Positions 24,953 through 34,006 of a DNA stretch of 64,000 nt are shown here, piece after piece (positions within the stretch are counted from its first letter, which is position 1; each line of letters opens with the position of its first letter). The notes under the pieces are model-generated. The model saw nothing but the letters and a program-made list of their open reading frames with translations. It had not been told where the DNA came from and did not search any database. Origin of the DNA: Blastocatellia bacterium. GTDB lineage: Bacteria; Acidobacteriota; Blastocatellia; UBA7656. The stretch covers positions 1 to 64,000 of the forward strand of contig DATENM010000064.1 in the NCBI GenBank assembly GCA_035275065.1, given 5' to 3'. The translations under genes and the position numbers were made by a program.

Positions 24953-27616
24953 ATGAACCGACATGACGAGAAAGTGGCAGAGCTGTTCGCCGACGCCATC
25001 AATTATGAGCCGGATGAGCGGAGCGCCTTTCTCGCCCGCGCCTGCGAAGGCCAGCCGCACCTGTTGGCCGAAGTCGAGGCGCTGCTCTCAGCCGACGAAG
25101 AGGTCGAAGCCGCCGGCTTCATGCGCGAGCCGGCGCTCAAGCTACAGGCCAGCCACACCGCCCGCGAGCTGGAAGAATCACGCCGCGGCGAACGCATCGG
25201 CCATTATGAAATCGTCTCGCTGATCGGCGAAGGTGGCATGGGCGAAGTCTACCTGGCGCGCGACCTGGAGTTCGACCGCCGGGTGGCGCTCAAGCTCGTC
25301 AAAGGCGGCCTGAAGACGCGGGCGATCCTGCGCCGCTTTCTGAGCGAGCGGCAAATCCTGGCCAACCTCCAGCACCCGAACATCGCGCGCTTGCTTGATG
25401 GCGGCACCAGCGAAGACGGCCTGCCTTACTTCGTCATGGAGTACGTCGAAGGCGAGCCGATTAGCGACTATGCGGAGGCGCATCGGCTGACCCTGAAAGA
25501 GCGGCTCAAGCTGTTTTGCACAGTCTGCACAGCAGTACAGTTCGCGCATCAGAACCTGATCATTCATCGCGACATCAAGCCATCGAACATCCTGGTCACC
25601 GAAGACGGCACGCCCAAGCTCTTGGACTTCGGCATCGCCAAGCTGCTGCAAGCCGAAGGCGAAGAGGCGGAGCTGACGGCGACGGCGGCACGCGTGATGA
25701 CGCCGGAATACGCCAGCCCCGAGCAGGTGAAAGGCGAGCCGGTAACGACGACGAGCGATGTCTATTCGCTCGGCGTGTTGCTTTACGAGTTGCTCTCGGG
25801 CCGCCGCCCTTACCGGGTGAAGAGCCGCAAAGTCGAAGAGGTCGCGAAAGCGATCTGCGAACAGTTGCCGGAGCGGCCAAGCGGCGCGGCGACGCGGCGA
25901 GGCGACGACGCGGCGACCCCATCAACAGGGTCATCCGTCGCCGCGTCGCCGCGTCTGCCCGTCCCCGCGTCTCAGCTCAAGGGCGATCTGGACAATATCG
26001 TCTTGATGGCGCTGCGCAAGGAACCGCAACGCCGTTACAGCTCGGTGAGCGAGTTCTCCGAAGACATCCATCGTCACCTCGCCGGCTTGCCTGTGCGTGC
26101 GCGCAAGGACACCTTCGGCTATCGGGGCGCGAAATTCATTCGCCGCCACCGGGCGGCCTTCCTGTCGGCGGCGGCGGCGGCGCTGCTGTTCCTGATTACC
26201 GGCGTCGCCCTGTTTTGGCTCATCCAGAATCATAAGCCCGTCGGTTCGGTCGCCGTCCTGCCCTTCGTCAACGTCAACCATGACGCTGGCACCGAATACC
26301 TGGCCAACGGGATCTCGAACCAGTTGCTCGACAGGCTCTCGCAGGTGCCGAACCTGCGAGTGGCGACCCGCACCGCCGCGGCACACTACAGCGCGGACGA
26401 TCCGGCCTTCGACCCGCAAGTGGCAGGTCACGCGCTCGATGCCGAGGTCGTGCTCGTCGGCAGGCTCGACGAGCATGACGACGACATCACGGCCAGCGTC
26501 GAGCTTTTCGACGTCAGTAAGAATCATGATCTTTGGAATAAACAGTATCACTACAAGATGTCGGATATGCTGCGCCTCGAAGACGACATCTCGCGGGAAG
26601 TGGTCAAGAACCTCGGCTTGAAGTTGAGCGGCCAGGACGAACAGCTCTTAACCCGTCGCTACACGGACGATGTCGAGGCCTATCAACTCTACCTCAAAGG
26701 CCGTTACTTCTGGGACAGGCGCGTCGAAGGCAGTCTCGAAAAAAGCCTTAACTATTACCAGCAGGCGCTGGCCAAAGACCCGAACTACGCCCTCGCCTAC
26801 GTCGGTCTGGCTCAGGCCTACGACACCCTTAGCTATTTGACGCCGCCGTCACAAGCCTACCCGCGAGCCGAAGCGGCGGCGCAGGCGGCGCTGCGTTTGG
26901 ACGAGACGCTGCCGGAAGCCCACGTGATGCTGGCCATCCTCAAATACAAGTACCACTGGGACCATGCGGGGGCAGAGAGGGAGTTCCGACGCGCCCTGCA
27001 AATGGACCCGAACGCCGCCAGGACGCACATGTACTATGCGGGCTTCCTGATGGACAATGGGCGACTGGACGAGGCGCTCATTGAAATTGATACGGCCCTG
27101 CGGCTCGACCCTCTCAACCTGGTGGCCAACTCGAACAAGGCATTAATCCTGGAATCGAGCCGCCGCTACGCCGAAGCGATAGAGCAGTCCCGCAAGACGC
27201 TGCAAATTGAGCCGCGCCTTGCCGCCGCTCACCTGAACCTGGCCACGGACTTGACCCGACAGGGGCAGTTTGTCGAAGCCCTCGGCGAGTTGCGCGAGGG
27301 GATGAAATGCGGTGGCGGCATTGAATATCAGGCAGCGACCGTTTATGTCTGCGCGCTTATGGGTAATCGGCGTGAAGCCGAACGCATTCTGGGCGAATTG
27401 CTCAGGCTGTCGCGGCAGCGATATGTTCAGCCATACTGGCTGGCCCTGGCTTATGTGGGTCTGGGTGATCAGGACAGGGCTTTCGAGTGGTTGGCGAAAG
27501 GCTTAACCGAACATTCCCCCTGGATGATACACACAAATGTCGCCCCATATTTCGACGCCTTGCACGCTGACCCGCGATTCCCTGACCTCCTTCATCGAAT
27601 GAACTTGATGCCGTAA
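24953..27616 (+). CDS. membrane Ser/Thr protein kinase with TolB-like and TPR domains
   Basis: The ATG at 24953 follows GGGAAAGGG; an open frame extends further upstream but overlaps the sigma gene. The 887-aa protein has a short N-terminal regulatory helix region, a Hanks-type kinase domain (about 84-390: GEGGMGEVYLA, VALKLV, HRDIKPSNIL, DFGIAK, TPEYASPEQV), a membrane helix (about 401-425), an extracytoplasmic TolB/FlgO-like domain (SVAVLPFVN...LANGISNQLLDRL) and several TPRs (for example LALAYVGLGDQ near the end). Residues about 310-341, between QLPERPS and LKGDLDNIVLMAL, are low-complexity and encoded by a heptamer inverted repeat, an apparent in-frame insertion. It likely phosphorylates the adjacent sigma factor's pathway (inference). 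Confidence 0.9.
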   Translation: MNRHDEKVAELFADAINYEPDERSAFLARACEGQPHLLAEVEALLSADEEVEAAGFMREPALKLQASHTARELEESRRGERIGHYEIVSLIGEGGMGEVYLARDLEFDRRVALKLVKGGLKTRAILRRFLSERQILANLQHPNIARLLDGGTSEDGLPYFVMEYVEGEPISDYAEAHRLTLKERLKLFCTVCTAVQFAHQNLIIHRDIKPSNILVTEDGTPKLLDFGIAKLLQAEGEEAELTATAARVMTPEYASPEQVKGEPVTTTSDVYSLGVLLYELLSGRRPYRVKSRKVEEVAKAICEQLPERPSGAATRRGDDAATPSTGSSVAASPRLPVPASQLKGDLDNIVLMALRKEPQRRYSSVSEFSEDIHRHLAGLPVRARKDTFGYRGAKFIRRHRAAFLSAAAAALLFLITGVALFWLIQNHKPVGSVAVLPFVNVNHDAGTEYLANGISNQLLDRLSQVPNLRVATRTAAAHYSADDPAFDPQVAGHALDAEVVLVGRLDEHDDDITASVELFDVSKNHDLWNKQYHYKMSDMLRLEDDISREVVKNLGLKLSGQDEQLLTRRYTDDVEAYQLYLKGRYFWDRRVEGSLEKSLNYYQQALAKDPNYALAYVGLAQAYDTLSYLTPPSQAYPRAEAAAQAALRLDETLPEAHVMLAILKYKYHWDHAGAEREFRRALQMDPNAARTHMYYAGFLMDNGRLDEALIEIDTALRLDPLNLVANSNKALILESSRRYAEAIEQSRKTLQIEPRLAAAHLNLATDLTRQGQFVEALGELREGMKCGGGIEYQAATVYVCALMGNRREAERILGELLRLSRQRYVQPYWLALAYVGLGDQDRAFEWLAKGLTEHSPWMIHTNVAPYFDALHADPRFPDLLHRMNLMP
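25880..25975. repeat. heptamer-type inverted repeat inside the kinase gene
   Basis: GGCGACGCGGCGA (25888-25900) is matched by its reverse complement at 25938-25950. Further GACGCGG / CCCCGCGTC heptamer units flank both arms. The element keeps the kinase frame open and encodes an Ala/Arg/Pro/Ser-rich stretch. The same units occur at 54722-54830. Confidence 0.65.
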
Positions 27617-27944
27617 AGCCTGGCATCGTACCGCGCTCCCTCAACCGGGCAAAAAATATTCGGCGCGATGCGTCGCCTGGTGCACCCGTCGAACAGAGCA
27701 TCAGTCGCCTGCTATCGTGACCTCGGCAGCACGCTCGGCGCGGTCGCGCCGCCGCCTTTGCGAGCTTGCATAAAGCGGAGGAAGTCTTCACCGATCTCAT
27801 GACGAAGAATCCCAACGACGTCGTGGCCAGGGGTTCGATGCTCGTCGTGCCCGTTGGTGACTTGCTAATCGGTCGCCTTGCCGGATAGGATTCTATCCGT
27901 TATTTGTGTGGACGCCTCTCGCATCACTTCTCGAAGGAGCCTTC
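27617..27944 (+). pseudogene. probable relic of a TPR-coding gene end
   Basis: This gap of about 330 bp holds no intact gene. One frame (about 27758-27887) reads FASLHKAEEVFTDLMTKNP, then NDVVARGSMLVVPVGDLLIG, and stops at TAG (27885-27887). This resembles the C-terminal TPR unit of acidobacterial kinase-TPR proteins. The preceding DNA is shifted out of frame, which points to decay. The assignment is a sequence impression only. Confidence 0.3.
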
Positions 27945-29303
27945 ATGCAGGCAAGGTTACTCCCACTGATCCTGATCACCTCATTGCTGTTGATTGGTTC
28001 TCCGGCTTCGGCTCAAGTCTATGAGATCAGCAAAAGAACAGCCGATAAGCTACCCTCAGAGGTCGCCTCGACCTGGTTCGAGACCTTATATGACGTTGTG
28101 AAGACTGAGAAGACGACGCCACCGGTGGCCTCGCGCATCTATGGCATCACCGCCGTCGCGCTGTACGAAGCCATCGTCGCCGGCGCTAACGACAACCGGT
28201 CATTGGTCGGCCAGTTGAACGGGCTGACCTTGCTGCCGCAGCCGAAGAAGAACAAGAAATATGACTGGCTCACAGTCGCCAACACGACCCTGGCGGCCGT
28301 CATCCGCGGCCTCTACCCGACGATCTCCGCGCCATCTTTGACCGCCATTAACAATCTGGAGCAAAAGTTCGATTCGCAATTCCAGGGCGACGCTTCGACC
28401 ATCGGCTACACTCGCTCAGTGCTTTATGGCCAGCAGATGGCAGCCGCGATCCTCGCCTGGGCAGCCGGCGACGGCTTCGCCAGTAATAACAACTGCGCCT
28501 ACATTCCGGCGCCTGTTGCCGGCGCCTGGCAGCCGACGACGCCGGCCTTCAACCCGAATCCGCTACAGCCATGCTGGGGCAAGCTCCGCCCGATGGTGCT
28601 GACATCAGGCGGCGAATGCCCGCCGCCCGGCCACCCGGCGTTTTCAACTTCGGCGACGTCAAGTTTTTACGCCGCCGCCCTGGAGGTCTATAACATCGGG
28701 GTAGGGCTCACCGCCGAGCAGAAGACCATTGCTGATTACTGGGCTGACAATCCCGGCGCCACCGGCACGCCGGCGGGACACTGGATAGCCATCGTCAGCC
28801 AGTTCGCCCGCGGCCAGGGACTTTCGCTCGCCAGGGCTGCCGAAGCCTATGCGCGCGTCGGCATGGCCGTTCATGACGCCTTCGTCGTCTGCTGGAACAG
28901 CAAGTACACATATAACCTCGAGCGTCCGGTGACTTTCATCAACGACAACATCGACCGCAACTGGCAGCCTTACATTGTCACGCCGAATTTTCCAACCTAC
29001 ACCTCAGGACACTCGACCCAGTCGGGCGCCGCGGCGAGCGTGCTGACCGACATGTTCGGGGTAAAGCGGTTTACGGACATGACCCATGCCAATCACGCGC
29101 TGACGCCGGCCCAGCAGCCGCGCACGTTCAACTCTTTCGACGAGGCCGCGGCGGAAGCAGCCATCTCAAGATTGTATGGCGGCATCCACTACTCATTTGA
29201 CAATAACGACGGGCTCGGCTGTGGCGAATGTGTCGGCAAGGCGATCCGTAACCGGGTCAGTTTTAAGTCTGTGACGGCGGCGGGTGAGGATGCGGGCCGG
29301 TAG
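27945..29303 (+). CDS. vanadium-dependent haloperoxidase / PAP2-family protein
   Basis: A 452-aa secreted protein. The ATG at 27945 (MQARLLPLIL) has GGAG close upstream and gives a signal peptide. It carries the vanadium haloperoxidase/PAP2 phosphate-binding motifs in order: KYTYNLERPVTF (K...RP), FPTYTSGHSTQSGAA (SGH with the catalytic His), and SRLYGGIHYSFDN (SR...G.H...D). It could be a haloperoxidase or a phosphatase of the same fold; the motif alone does not decide. Four cysteines near the middle and two at the C-terminus (GLGCGECVG) could form disulfides. It is followed by a strong terminator. Confidence 0.85.
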   Translation: MQARLLPLILITSLLLIGSPASAQVYEISKRTADKLPSEVASTWFETLYDVVKTEKTTPPVASRIYGITAVALYEAIVAGANDNRSLVGQLNGLTLLPQPKKNKKYDWLTVANTTLAAVIRGLYPTISAPSLTAINNLEQKFDSQFQGDASTIGYTRSVLYGQQMAAAILAWAAGDGFASNNNCAYIPAPVAGAWQPTTPAFNPNPLQPCWGKLRPMVLTSGGECPPPGHPAFSTSATSSFYAAALEVYNIGVGLTAEQKTIADYWADNPGATGTPAGHWIAIVSQFARGQGLSLARAAEAYARVGMAVHDAFVVCWNSKYTYNLERPVTFINDNIDRNWQPYIVTPNFPTYTSGHSTQSGAAASVLTDMFGVKRFTDMTHANHALTPAQQPRTFNSFDEAAAEAAISRLYGGIHYSFDNNDGLGCGECVGKAIRNRVSFKSVTAAGEDAGR

Positions 29304-29347
29304 GAGAATGGCGCAAAATCGGCGCGTACGGTCATAGACGGATTGCA

Positions 29348-29386
29348 AAAAGCAAGCGAGAGCGGCAGGCGCTCTCGCTTGCTTTT
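29348..29386 (+). terminator. strong intrinsic terminator after the haloperoxidase gene
   Basis: A perfect 17-bp stem (29348-29364 with 29370-29386) built on AAAAGCAAGCGAGAGCG, with a 5-nt loop. T's at its 3' end and A's at its 5' end let it work in both directions, also for tRNA-Pro from the right. Confidence 0.9.
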
Positions 29387-29394
29387 ATTGATCA

Positions 29395-29469
<75 letters not shown>

Positions 29470-29515
29470 ATACCAAACTTTCAAACCGCCGGCGATAACC
29501 GCTGGCTCGCAGAGG

Positions 29516-29545
29516 ATTGTACTCTACTCAGATCGGCTTCCGCAA
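29516..29545 (-). promoter_or_regulatory. predicted promoter of tRNA-Pro
   Basis: On the minus strand TTGCGG (29545-29540), an 18-nt spacer and TACAAT (29521-29516) place a start site about 40 nt before the tRNA. Confidence 0.45.
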
Positions 29546-29598
29546 TGGCCATGCCTTCCGCGATCAATCGCCCGGCGCTACCGATCCGGCGCTCACAG

Positions 29599-32500
29599 TC
29601 AATCGCCGGCGGCGGCCATTGCCGCTTGCGGCGTCACCTGCACCGGGCGCGTCGGGCATCCGGCATACGCCTGTCCCGCAAGCAAGCTCTCGCGCTTCAT
29701 CACGACGCTGTGCGGCGCGACGTTGGCGCGCACGCCAATCTCCGCGCCATACAGCAGCACGGCATTGCCGCTGACGGTCGCCCCGCGGCGAATGTGAACG
29801 TGATCGATCTTCAGGACGCGGTCTTCAAAGGTGTGCGCCTGGAACTGACAGCTCACCGTCGCGCCATCTTCAAAGTGCAGCATGTCGGGGTCAACCACAT
29901 GCGCGAAGCCGCTCCCTAGCACCACGCGCCGGCCTATCTTCATGCCCATCGCTCGTAGATACCACGTCAGCAGTAACGTGCCTTCAATCGTCGACAGCGC
30001 CGTCCGCGCGTACACCCCCCAGGCGACATACAGGAAGTCCCAGCGGCTGCACCAGCAAGACCATAAAGGATGCGTGCCGGGCCGTACACGACCGACCAGC
30101 CCCCACTTCATCACCAGCACCAGCAGGCAGAAAAACGCGCCCGCCGCCATGCTCATCAGCGGCACCATCGCAAAGAAGAAGACCGGCGCCGTGAATGCCT
30201 GCTCGGCATCCGCCAGGAGTTTGTACCAGACAGGCAGCACCAGGACCGGCATCGCCGGCAGCGCGAAGCGCAGCACCTCCCAGAAGACGCGATTCACATA
30301 ACGAATCCGCGAGGGCTCATGCGTCAGGCTGCGGTCACACTCGACGATTTCGCGGCGCGGCAGCTCGAATGGCGCATGGCCGAACCATGAGGTGCCGGGC
30401 CGTATCTGCGTATCATCGGCGACCGTGCAGACGCCTAGCAGCACGTCGTCGGGCATCTGCTGGCCGGCAGGGATGACGACATGATTGCCCAGGAAGGTAT
30501 TGACTCCCAGCCGCGTCGGCTTGAGCGCCACCGCGCCGCGATGAACGCGCGGCCCCGCCAGATAGATACCGTCGGCGAAAAACGTCTCGCGGCCAATCTC
30601 GACCAGCTCCGGCACCACATCGGTGATCGTGCTGATCTCGCAGTTGCGCCCGATCTTCATACCGGCGAGCCGCAGCCAGATCGGCCAGAAGAGCGTGCCG
30701 CTCAGCCACTCGCCCGCCGATTGCACCATCTGTGTCTTTAGCCACACGCGCAAATAGGCAGGGCTCCAACGGCTGATGACCCCGGCGCGCACGCGGCCCA
30801 GCGCCCGCATCAACATGGCTTCCAGCGCCAGCGTCAAAGGCACCGGCAGCGTCACCATCAAAACCCCGGCAATCAACAGCGAGGACGTGAGCGCAGGCGC
30901 ATTGAGCCAATCAAGCGCCGTTTCGGTGTCCACACCGCAGCTCAACGCCAGCATTAACACCGGCAGCTCGAACGGTAGCGCCAGCAGCAAGCCGAGCGCG
31001 AAGCGCGCACAGATGAGCGCGACACTGTGCGTGTGCGGCGACAACTGCCGCTCACCTTCAGCGACGACGGGGCGCGGCGGCGCAAAACCCGCGGGACGCG
31101 CAGGGATGCCGTCCCAGCACTCGCCGCGCGGAATGTGGTCGCCATCACTTAAGGATGAGGACGCCGTGAGATAAGCCTCAGGCTCGATGACCGTGTCACC
31201 GCCGACACCGGCGCGGATGTCGAGCGTGCTGCCTTCACCAATCTTGATCGCGCCGAGGACAATCTGGCCATCCTCATAGTCCACCAGTCGCAGCGACGCG
31301 TCCTGACTGATCGTCACGTCGTCGCCGATGTCGAGCAAGTCCCAGCCGCCTTGCAGCAGGTTGACGCCGCGATGAATATGCACGCGCTTGCCGATGCGCG
31401 CCCCAAGCGCGCGCAGGGCGCTCAGTTGAAAGACCGTGCCTTCGAGCAACGACCACGGAATGATCCGCAGCGTTTGCTGCACCATCCAGTTGCGCACATA
31501 AAAGCTGCCCCAGACCGGCGCGCGCAGCGGGCGATAGCGGCCAATCAATGCGCGCTTGACCGCAGTCGCCAGCAGAATTGCCAGCGGCGTGTAGACGATT
31601 AAACCGGCGAATAGTAGAAACGGCCCCAGCACGAGAAACGGGATTAAGCCGAGCCGGCGAATCAGACCCGGCAATACGTCTGAGGCTACAAAGTAAGCGG
31701 CTGACGAGCCGCCGACCAGACCCGCCAGCAACCACGCGACCTGGCAGACCGTCGCCAGGATCGGGCGGCCCTGTGCCGCTTCATTCCGCTCTTCGATCAT
31801 CGCCGGCGGCTGAAACGCGAAGCCGGCCCGAAGTGCCAGCGCCTCGATGGTGCGCGCTTCGTACAGATCGCGCACCGTCAAGTGGGCCGTCGCCTGCGCG
31901 TCGCGGAGCCGCGAGATTACCTGTGCGGCGCGCAGGCTGTCGCCGCCGAGATCGTGAAAGAAATCATCGTCAACCGACACCGCCTGCCGCGTTTGCAGCA
32001 CCCGGCGGAAAGCCGATTCAATCTGTTCTTCCCGCGGATTGCGCGGCGCAATTCGCGGTTGACTCTCGCCGCGCCCGATGGCGTCGAGCAGAGGCAGCGC
32101 CTTGCGGTTCATCTTGCCCGCGACGCTCGTCGGCAACTCTGCAAGCAAGCCGAAACGGCCCGGCACCATGTAATGCGGCAGCACGTCGGCCAGCCGCGCT
32201 TTCAGATCATCAAACGACGGCGGCGCGCTCAATTCATCCGGCACGATGAAAGCCACAAGCCCCTGCTGCGCGCCCTCGCCTTGAACACAACACGCGGCCT
32301 CGCGCACGCCGGGAATCTCCGCAAGCCGCGCCTCGATGGCCTCAAGCTCGATGCGATAGCCACGCAGCTTAACCTGCGCGTCTATGCGACCATCAAAAAA
32401 ATAATTGCCGTCCGCATCGCGATGCACCAGATCGCCCGTGCGGTAGAGCCGCCCGAAGCGCGGGTGCGTCGGGAATTTCGCGGCGGTCAGCTCTGGCCGG

Positions 32501-33642
32501 TTGCGATAGCCGCGCGCCAGCCCGGCACCGCCCAGGCATAACTCGCCCGGCTGGCCGTCGGCGACTTCTTCGAGCGCTTCATTCATCACGTAGGCTCGCA
32601 GCCCATGCACCGGCCGGCCAATGGTGATCGGCTCGCCTTCCCTGACCCTGCCGTGCAGCGCCGTCACCGTGCATTCCGTCGGCCCATAACCGTTCTCCAG
32701 GCGGCGGCCCCTGGCCCAGCGGTCGGCGACATCGCGCGGCAGCGCCTCGCCGCCGACGTAAACGAAAGCCAAGTCCGGCAGCAGGGCTTCAGGGTCTTCG
32801 CAGCCCATCGTCCGCAGCAAGGTCGGCGGCGGGCACAACAAGGTGATGCGCTCGCGCCGCAGCCAGGCGACCAGATCAGGCCCGAGCCGCACCGCATCAT
32901 CGTCCATCACCACCAGCGTCGCTCCGGCGGCGAGCGCGAACCAGATTTCTTCAACCGAAGAATCGTAAGCAGCCGACGAGTTCTGCGACACGCGGTCGTC
33001 GGGCGAGAAGTCGAAGACTTCCAGGTCATGGCTGACCAGGTTGCTGATGCCGCCATGCTCGATCTCGACGCCCTTGGGCCGCCCCGTCGTGCCCGACGTG
33101 TAGATGATGTAAGCCAGGCTACTCGGCGTCAGCCAGTCGGGCGGCGGCGGCGCGACCGGCAGGTTGCGGGATTGAGCAATCAGCTCGGCGACATCAAAGG
33201 CGAGTTCGCGGTCGAAGCCCAGACGGCTGACGCCGCCTAAGCCCTCGGCGTCCGTGAGCAAGGCGACGGCGGCGGAATCCTTGAGAATGTCGCGCACCTG
33301 ATCGTCCGGGAAGGCCGGATCGATGCAGGTGTAAGCGCTGCCGGCTTTCAGCACCGCCAACTGCGTAACGTAGAGCAGCGCGCCACGGCGCGGCAGCGCG
33401 ATGGCGACGACCGATTCACCGCTGATGAAGGCGCTCAAGAACGCCGCCAGCGCATTGGCCTGCCGTTCGACCTCGGCGTAGGTCAGTTGTTGGCGGGCGG
33501 GCCGATGCATGCCCGGCGGCACATCTATCGCCACTTGATGCGGCCAGCGGCGGGCGGCGCGCTCGAAAAACTGGTGCAGAAACAGCGGCGCTTCGATGGC
33601 CTCCGCCGCCTCATCGCCTATCGGTTGAACAAGCAAACTCAT
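29599..33642 (-). CDS. Pls/PosA-type single-module NRPS with membrane C-terminal domain
   Basis: A 1347-aa protein. An adenylation domain (about 25-510: YIIYTSGTTGRPKGVE, NGYGPTECTV, YRTGDLV, and the late K of GKMNRKALP) is followed by a carrier domain with the phosphopantetheine Ser (LGGDSLRAAQ, about 565-600). The C-terminal 700 residues match the terminal domain of epsilon-poly-lysine synthetase-like enzymes: three left-handed beta-helix acyltransferase-like blocks (for example GARIGKRVHIH, GMKIGRNCEIS, GMKIGRRVVLG), each preceded by paired membrane helices. Such enzymes polymerise or ligate a single amino acid at the membrane without a condensation domain. The amino acid cannot be called safely here. 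No accessory biosynthetic genes lie alongside. Confidence 0.92.
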   Translation of the reverse strand: MSLLVQPIGDEAAEAIEAPLFLHQFFERAARRWPHQVAIDVPPGMHRPARQQLTYAEVERQANALAAFLSAFISGESVVAIALPRRGALLYVTQLAVLKAGSAYTCIDPAFPDDQVRDILKDSAAVALLTDAEGLGGVSRLGFDRELAFDVAELIAQSRNLPVAPPPPDWLTPSSLAYIIYTSGTTGRPKGVEIEHGGISNLVSHDLEVFDFSPDDRVSQNSSAAYDSSVEEIWFALAAGATLVVMDDDAVRLGPDLVAWLRRERITLLCPPPTLLRTMGCEDPEALLPDLAFVYVGGEALPRDVADRWARGRRLENGYGPTECTVTALHGRVREGEPITIGRPVHGLRAYVMNEALEEVADGQPGELCLGGAGLARGYRNRPELTAAKFPTHPRFGRLYRTGDLVHRDADGNYFFDGRIDAQVKLRGYRIELEAIEARLAEIPGVREAACCVQGEGAQQGLVAFIVPDELSAPPSFDDLKARLADVLPHYMVPGRFGLLAELPTSVAGKMNRKALPLLDAIGRGESQPRIAPRNPREEQIESAFRRVLQTRQAVSVDDDFFHDLGGDSLRAAQVISRLRDAQATAHLTVRDLYEARTIEALALRAGFAFQPPAMIEERNEAAQGRPILATVCQVAWLLAGLVGGSSAAYFVASDVLPGLIRRLGLIPFLVLGPFLLFAGLIVYTPLAILLATAVKRALIGRYRPLRAPVWGSFYVRNWMVQQTLRIIPWSLLEGTVFQLSALRALGARIGKRVHIHRGVNLLQGGWDLLDIGDDVTISQDASLRLVDYEDGQIVLGAIKIGEGSTLDIRAGVGGDTVIEPEAYLTASSSLSDGDHIPRGECWDGIPARPAGFAPPRPVVAEGERQLSPHTHSVALICARFALGLLLALPFELPVLMLALSCGVDTETALDWLNAPALTSSLLIAGVLMVTLPVPLTLALEAMLMRALGRVRAGVISRWSPAYLRVWLKTQMVQSAGEWLSGTLFWPIWLRLAGMKIGRNCEISTITDVVPELVEIGRETFFADGIYLAGPRVHRGAVALKPTRLGVNTFLGNHVVIPAGQQMPDDVLLGVCTVADDTQIRPGTSWFGHAPFELPRREIVECDRSLTHEPSRIRYVNRVFWEVLRFALPAMPVLVLPVWYKLLADAEQAFTAPVFFFAMVPLMSMAAGAFFCLLVLVMKWGLVGRVRPGTHPLWSCWCSRWDFLYVAWGVYARTALSTIEGTLLLTWYLRAMGMKIGRRVVLGSGFAHVVDPDMLHFEDGATVSCQFQAHTFEDRVLKIDHVHIRRGATVSGNAVLLYGAEIGVRANVAPHSVVMKRESLLAGQAYAGCPTRPVQVTPQAAMAAAGD

Positions 33643-34006
33643 GTTAAATCACTGACCTCGAACATCAACAGATTCTGCAAAGCGCGTCACAGAGCGCAGA
33701 CCGACATCAACGCTGGCCTTGGCCGGCACAACAGACCGCAGCGAGTTCCCTCCTCCGGATGAACTCCGCGGCGACTCGAACGTGGGGGTTAACCGATAAT
33801 GCTTGCCTGACCCTGAGAGCTTTACACCGCGTCACCGAGACGACCGAAGCTCAGACGTATGCGCTGGCTTCAATCGTCGCTGTAACGATCCTCCATTATG
33901 CGGGATGGGATGGCGCTTACTCAAGCGCTAGAGCGGATTTCATTTGGATGTGGCGCAATCTGATAGATTGCGCGAGTCGCTGCGCAATCTATCAGATTGC
34001 GCCTCT
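33643..34006. other. intergenic region upstream of the NRPS gene
   Basis: About 360 bp without a convincing gene. The left end must hold the NRPS promoter, but I see no clear hexamers. The right end carries a REP-like double palindrome (33952-34003). A tRNA-like T-loop sequence near 33775 does not fold into a T stem. Confidence 0.4.
33952..34003. repeat. REP-like double palindrome, copy 2
   Basis: A 22-bp perfect inverted repeat (33952-33973 with 33982-34003) around an 8-nt loop. Each arm itself contains GCGCAATC...GATTGCGC. It begins 4 bp after the stop codon of the hybrid kinase, so it may also terminate that operon. Its core is shared with 16579-16606. Confidence 0.75.

Noticed and set aside
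33770..33800. tRNA-like T-loop sequence (ACTCGAACG)
   Set aside because: The flanking bases do not form a T stem, and no acceptor or anticodon arm is found.
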